DNA from: Alisma plantago-aquatica
Taxonomy: Eukaryota > Streptophyta > Magnoliopsida > Alismatales > Alismataceae
Reading direction: 5' to 3'
Length of the DNA stretch: 64,000 nt
Assembly (NCBI GenBank): GCA_963693085.1
Contig: OY856409.1
Location: forward strand, 1,170,056,249 to 1,170,120,248
Positions 59,190 through 64,000 of this stretch are shown here, piece after piece. Made by a program: the position numbers and the translations under genes. Under the pieces are notes generated by a model that worked only from the letters and a program-made list of their open reading frames with translations, ran no database searches and was not told the origin of the DNA. Numbering within the stretch: the stretch's first letter is position 1; each line of letters starts with the position of its first letter.

Positions 59190-59538
59190 AACCGGTCGGT
59201 TGGAACACCAACCGATCGGTTGGGACCCATGAGCCGATCGGTTCACTTCTGAACTGGTCGGTTTGTGGTCCTGATCAGTTCCCGATTGACTTTCCTTCTT
59301 TTGTTTCTAATTGGTATCGAATACCAATCCTTGTTCTGATCAAATTGGGCAAGTGAAACACAAGGAAAATTCTCACCGACCTGACTTTCCAAACTTGCTT
59401 GGTTGCACCAGTTGAACCGATCGTTTCAACAGTTAAACCGATTGTTTCACTCTGCCCATGAGCCGATCGACTCAACACTTGAGCCGACCAGTTCAGCAAC
59501 CTCAGCCGACCGGTTCAACACTTGAGCCGATCGGTTGG
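59190..59538. repeat. AACCGATCGGTT palindromic array (5' LTR)
   Basis: Counterpart of 52351-52718, upstream of the TATA box. Confidence 0.88.
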
Positions 59539-60729
59539 GAGTGCAGGTTGTGCTGAATCAGTCAATTACGATTTCAATTAATCCGATACTCCAATCAATG
59601 CGTCCAACACCTTGAACCATATGATATTGAGCTATCGACTGATTGGGTGTTTAATTGAACTACTAAACTCCTTTAGTAATCAATCTAAACACTGCTTTGT
59701 GGACAAAACTCCTCTTCCAGGTTAAATCCTATGTGTGTGACCATGCAGGTCCATTTCACGTTGGAAGTGAAAGTCCATAACACTTATGACTTCACAAGCA
59801 AAGAGCGGTGCCTAGTCACACATCAGTGCTACCCAAGTTAAAGTAGAAAGTTGGATAACAACTTTCAATCCTACAATCCATGAATGGTGTTACAACGAGT
59901 GTATAATTCCTTTGTCACTGATATCCCGAATGAACTCGAGGCATGGAACAGTCATCCTGTCAACGTTCATTCACTTTCTTGATCTCAAAGTATATTGAAG
60001 GAGATATGTATGACATCTATATCACATACTGATTCACACATGCGTGTGCACGCCTATCTCAATCCTACTCATCAAGTGGCCATGGATATCAAACTCCCTT
60101 AGGAGGGACAAATCCCATATCTATCACTCATCCCTCAAAAGCCCCATGTGTCAAAGCCACCCAATCATCACCTTTATAACAACCCATGTTTCAGGACTGC
60201 GTTTGATGATGTGAAAGTGTGCCCAACTACATGTGTTGAGTGTAGTGATTTCAGGTCAAAGAATCACACTCACCACCATCACTGTGAGTACTGACTGTGA
60301 CTACCATCTCATGGTTCCATGTATCAAACTCACGGTGGGTCTGTCTGGTACACTTGTTCTCTAACAAGTACCTATGTGTTTGGTTTGATATCTCTATATC
60401 ATGTCTAATGAGATTCTGTCATCAACCAACACCACAATCTAGTCTTGTGTGTCATAGTTGTCTATCTACCTTCCACTATGACATCCGACTAGGGACAAAA
60501 CAAGAATGTACAAACTCTTAGCATCCGTATGATCTCATCGTTCAGGTCATGAACCTGAAGGCATACGTCATTGGGTACTGTCATTCTCTAGACATTTATT
60601 CTGTTCTATCACTATCTCATTTGACTGAACAAGAAAGAATTGGAAGCTTGCCTTTGTTGTTTATCAAATCAATCTTAATGTATCCCACAAATCATCCCAT
60701 GATTGGCTCTCAGGGCATACATACTAACA

Positions 60730-60734
60730 ATTTC
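60730..60734. repeat. Target site duplication ATTTC, right copy (copia-Z)
   Basis: Identical to 51676-51680. Confidence 0.93.
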
Positions 60735-60805
60735 TTATTAACTGGGTCTCGGTCCGGTCTGGTCCAAGCCAGTTCAGTCCAGGTTTGGACCGACGTACAA
60801 CCCTA

Positions 60806-60813
60806 GAGGCAAC
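60806..60813. repeat. Target site duplication GAGGCAAC, right copy (hAT)
   Basis: Identical to 50823-50830. Confidence 0.93.
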
Positions 60814-62699
60814 CCAGGAGGTGGTGACAGTTTGTGCCCCTAAAATAGGAGTTTTCCCCCTATTCGATTCATTGAGTGGAGTAGGAGATGGATCGCCTGG
60901 ATCTGACTCGTGAGCGCTGGCCCAGGTTAGCCAAAGCATGCGATGTGGTAGGATAGTGCCCACTGGATCACTTTTGAACGGTCGACATTGCTTCAGTAAG
61001 ATAAATCTTGTAAAGTACATATCTTTTATCCTAAGATTCCAATAGAGACAAATAAGGTATCAATGGAAACAATTTTGAGTGCTCTTTGTGCTAAAAATAT
61101 ACTCAACAAATGATTTTTATGTTTAAGCATACATAAATTTTATATACTAAGAACTATATGATTTTAATGTTTTGAACATTAAAAATAGCAAACAAGTTTA
61201 GAAATTCATGCAAATTTACTAAATGTGTATTTTGATATGTTAAATTCTATTATAAAGCTAGATCATTTTGATTTTAAGTTTTACTGAGGTTTTTGATGCA
61301 AACCTTAATAAGGGCATTATGGGTATTTCACCCTTTGTTTCACAATAAAATCATTTGATATTTTTACTTAAACCTTCAAATACGTAGTTCTTACTATTCC
61401 TTAAGTTTTGATGGAGTTTCATGTATCATTGTATTTGTATTTTGATTTTGGGCCTAACTGGCTATTAGACTAGACAACTAATCTTTATTTATGAGGAAAT
61501 ACAAGGTATGTATGCATATTTTTTAGGGAAGATGATTTGGAATTATAGTTTCCAATGATGTCACAATTGAATCAATAAGATTAGTATATGTGATGATGTT
61601 TGAGATTTATTCTTATTATATGATGTATATGTTCATGTTAGTGCATAAGACAATTTATGTCTTATATGAGTATAAATATTATAGTAATTATGTAATAAGC
61701 ATTTTTATTTAATTTCAACACCAGTATTTTATGACGATTTTAGATTAATGTTATGTCTAATCTAAATGAGAGTCCTAATTTTGGGTTACAAGGTTAGGGT
61801 AATGGGGGTTAGAGATTTGAAGATGAATAAGAGATATACACATGGACTTATAGAAATTTGATGATGTCCACGTAAATACATTATGAATCAAGGAATCCAA
61901 ACTTATTAAGGATCTCCTCAAACAAGGTAAGTGGTCCATGTCCATTGAATTTCATTATTTTTATGATTCATCCTACCCATATGCAAAGTAACTAAGAGAT
62001 TGAGCTACTTCAGACATTTAGTTATCAATGTTCATCTCATATCCAATAATGTTTGTCTTAGTCAAACATTGTTTAGATGAAGTAATTTTGTGAGGATATC
62101 CAATTACATATTTTAGATATTTAAACTACCTTCAGAGACTTGGTATTTATTTATTTAGTTCAATTTATTGCTCAAGCCTTTAGACTCATATGTAATATAT
62201 CTGGTATCATTATTCAATTAAGTCATCTGTTAAATCAGAGTTTCATGTTAAGATTTATTCAGAGAATAAGAATCTAGACTTCATATTTTAGATTTAGATT
62301 ACTCATTGTGAGTATTCATAAACTAGATCCACATACCTAATAAGAGTATTAGATTCAATTTCAATTATTTAGTAATCAAGATACATATTTAGATTTAGAT
62401 TCAGAATTCAAATTTAGATTTAATTCAGACTTTAAGAGCATAGATTCAGATTAAGAATTCAATTCACTAAGATTTCAGTTTCTAATAGAATAATTTTAAT
62501 GCATCAATTAAGATAAACTTTCTAAGATATTCAAACAAGATCTTGATTCAAAATTTAGTACATGTTCAGTTATCAAGATTTAGTTTCATTATAAGATACG
62601 TTTAGATTCAAAATTCAGTAAGTCCATATTTAAGATAATTAAATAAAAACCTTCACATAAGACATTATATGATAAGTCCTCATTTAGTAATCTTGGGAC

Positions 62700-62876
62700 A
62701 ATTCAGAGGCATATATTGCCAATTCAGAGGAGTGTTTACTCCAATTCAGAGGTACTTTGGTACCAAGCAGGGCGTAGTTATGCCAATTCAGAGACACCTC
62801 AGTGTCATTTAGAGGTATGTAGTGCCAATTCTGGGTACTTCTGTACCAATTCAAGGAATAGATATGCCAATTCAGA
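62700..62876 (+). repeat. Tandem hairpin array with fixed linker and covarying stems
   Basis: Eight units of 20-22 bases, each made of a linker close to AATTCAGA and a hairpin. Stems: GGCA/TGCC, GGAGT/ACTCC, GGTAC/GTACC, GGCG/TGCC, GACAC/GTGTC, GGTA/TGCC, GGTAC/GTACC, and GGAATA/TATGCC with one mismatch. Loops are 2-6 bases. A ninth linker follows. It lies in the transcribed part of the gypsy LTR, about 500 bases before the primer site, so it would be in the RNA leader and in the 3' end of the transcript. Confidence 0.85.
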
Positions 62877-63375
62877 AGAACTTATCGTATAATGGTGGCC
62901 ACAAATCAGATAAAAGACATAAATACAGACACATCATTTCAATATAAGTTTGTAGCTTTCAAATATTAGTTTAGCTTTTAGTTAAAGTAAAATTTATATT
63001 CATTATATTAGAAGTTCAATGCCACTTACTTTAAATTAGGTTTCCCTTTGTGCATGGCTGGGGATGAGATGTCCGTAGGTATAAAATTTCAGGAGGTATT
63101 CATGATAAGATGATGCAGTGACAATTTCAAGAGATTTGCTAGGTGGGGTGCCATCTACATGGTTCCAAATTTGACATGAGCTTTGTATAAGGTAGTATCA
63201 CGATATTAAGTTTCTTTTATAATAGAGTTTCTTTTCTAAGAATTTATGAGAATGCATTTTTACACTTGACTATATTGGTTCTTTTTTTATTATTGTTATG
63301 TATATCATTCTTGTGACATTCCCAGTTAAAAAATAGCTTCCTCTAATGTGATATGAAAACCAGGGTGTTACAATA

Positions 63376-63386
63376 TGGTATCAGAG
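63376..63386 (+). promoter_or_regulatory. Primer-binding site, initiator tRNA-Met type
   Basis: TGGTATCAGAG, three bases after the LTR end at 63372. It shows that the LTR at 49733-63372 acts as a 5' LTR. Confidence 0.85.
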
Positions 63387-64000
63387 TAATAATGTAGATA
63401 TCCATAAGGGAAATTCTCATATTCTAGTTTAGATCACCTAGTAGGAGCCAAGTAAAACTATATTATAGACTTAGAAAGACATTTAGTAGTCTCATCTATA
63501 AAAGAATAGAGTGCAAGATAACAGAATTTGGGCTAGAGGTTTAGTTAGGCAGTAGAAGTTAAGGTTTGTATTTGGGTTAATGTATAGATGCTTTAGAATT
63601 TTTATGTTAACTTTAGATTTGTGCATATTATGCCCTCTCTTTTTCTCACATGTTTGTGGTATGGAATACAAGCTTATGGGATTTTTTAGAGGGGATGTTA
63701 TAGCATAACTATACACTTATTATGCTTGTCACACTCTTTCTAGTGCATATGGTATGGGATATATGTACTGTTAGGTGAGAGATACATGATAAACATGAAA
63801 ATTTCTGATGTATGACCAGTCGAAATGCATCAGGAGGTGATAAAAAAAATTGCACAAAAAGTTTGAGGTAGATGGTCACCTAAACCTGGTTGCATATCTA
63901 TTAGAACCCTAGAATGCATACCAAAGGTAGATATGCTCAAATAGATGAACTTGATTTTAAAGTGGAACAATGATGGGAAGAGGATGAGGTTTTTTCCTAC
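63387..64000 (+). other. Leader and possible gag start of the + strand gypsy element
   Basis: Non-coding leader after the primer site. An ATG at 63812 opens MTSRNASGGDKKN, resembling a short basic gag start, but stops after 19 codons. The rest of the element lies beyond the window. Confidence 0.35.

Larger units (their letters stand above)
51681..60729 (-). mobile_element. Ty1/copia element copia-Z, 9049 bp, non-autonomous
   Basis: Two LTRs (51681-53903, 58525-60729), an intact tRNA-Met primer site, a polypurine tract and perfect ATTTC duplications show a structurally complete insertion. The internal 4.6 kb is collinear with copia-Y, yet contains no long frame: all domains are traceable only as fragments. 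It sits inside a hAT element. Confidence 0.93.
58525..60729 (-). repeat. copia-Z 5' LTR, 2205 bp
   Basis: Direct repeat of 51681-53903. Its CCGATCGG array (59190-59538) is about 20 bases shorter by one unit. The rest aligns closely. Confidence 0.93.
50831..60805. mobile_element. Non-autonomous hAT-type DNA transposon, split by copia-Z
   Basis: Terminal inverted repeats TAGGGCTGTACAT (left) and TAGGGTTGTACGT (right, reverse complement) with an 8-bp duplication identify a hAT element. Its own sequence is about 920 bp (50831-51680 and 60735-60805). It has no transposase frame. Subterminal regions hold many GGTCCG/GGACCG motifs in both directions (50868-50935, 51585-51668, 60749-60795), likely transposase-binding sites by analogy with other hAT elements. 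The interior (50990-51560) is AT-rich with no gene. Confidence 0.88.
49733..63372 (+). repeat. Ty3/gypsy LTR, + strand, split by hAT element
   Basis: Starts TGTCACACCC and ends GGGTGTTACA, imperfect inverted ends, followed three bases later by a tRNA-Met primer site. Without the hAT insertion and one duplication copy it is about 3.65 kb. A TATA box lies at 50563-50570, 830 bases in. The transcribed part carries a low-complexity AGATTCAG-rich stretch (62230-62640) and the hairpin array (62700-62876). No gene is seen in 49733-50822 or 60814-63372. Confidence 0.8.

Noticed and set aside
60724..61020. Minus-strand open frame of 98 codons across the hAT right end
   Set aside because: It spans the hAT terminus and the gypsy LTR and has no domain; a chance frame in GC-richer sequence.

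Overview
The window is a stack of transposable elements from a plant nuclear genome. I see no host gene, rRNA, tRNA or CRISPR. A flowering plant with a large, repeat-rich genome is suggested by Athila-type and Tekay/Del-type Ty3/gypsy elements, Ty1/copia elements, an L1-type LINE fragment, a hAT-type non-autonomous DNA element, and primer-binding sites matching plant initiator tRNA-Met and tRNA-Asp. The exact species cannot be told from the sequence.

Left block, 1-27277. An old + strand Ty1/copia element (3' part, 24221-about 27151) was interrupted by a minus-strand Athila-like gypsy element (left end outside the window, right LTR end near 24220). The 5' LTR of that Athila-like element was then split by a complete minus-strand Tekay/Del-like chromovirus at 7575-22544 (LTRs 5061 and 5088 bp, target duplication TAAAC). 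The Athila gag-pol is one long frame broken by about 13 stops and a few frameshifts. The Tekay gag-pol is one frame with only three nonsense codons, but its reverse transcriptase active site reads FIYD instead of FIDD.

Middle block, 27278-49732. A solo LTR (27278-30272, duplication GAGGT) is followed by an old gypsy LTR-like region and gypsy pol remnants (46000-48505). This older gypsy material was split by a copia element, copia-Y (37080-45441, duplication CTCCT). The 3' LTR of copia-Y later took in a 703-bp LINE fragment. The uninterrupted copia-Y 5' LTR serves as the empty-site reference.

Right block, 49733-64000. A + strand gypsy LTR (49733-63372) has a tRNA-Met primer-binding site directly after it and a polypurine-like stretch directly before it. 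It was split by a hAT-type non-autonomous element (50831-60805, duplication GAGGCAAC), itself split by copia-Z (51681-60729, duplication ATTTC). Copia-Z keeps complete LTRs but its coding region is in ruins.

The most unusual signals are arrays of short hairpin-forming repeats. Related CGGTC...GACCG arrays sit in the Athila-like and Tekay-like elements. AACCGATCGGTT arrays sit upstream of the copia-Z TATA boxes. In the right-hand gypsy LTR (62700-62876) a roughly 21-bp array keeps a fixed linker while its hairpin arms change in a complementary way, which suggests conserved RNA structure.
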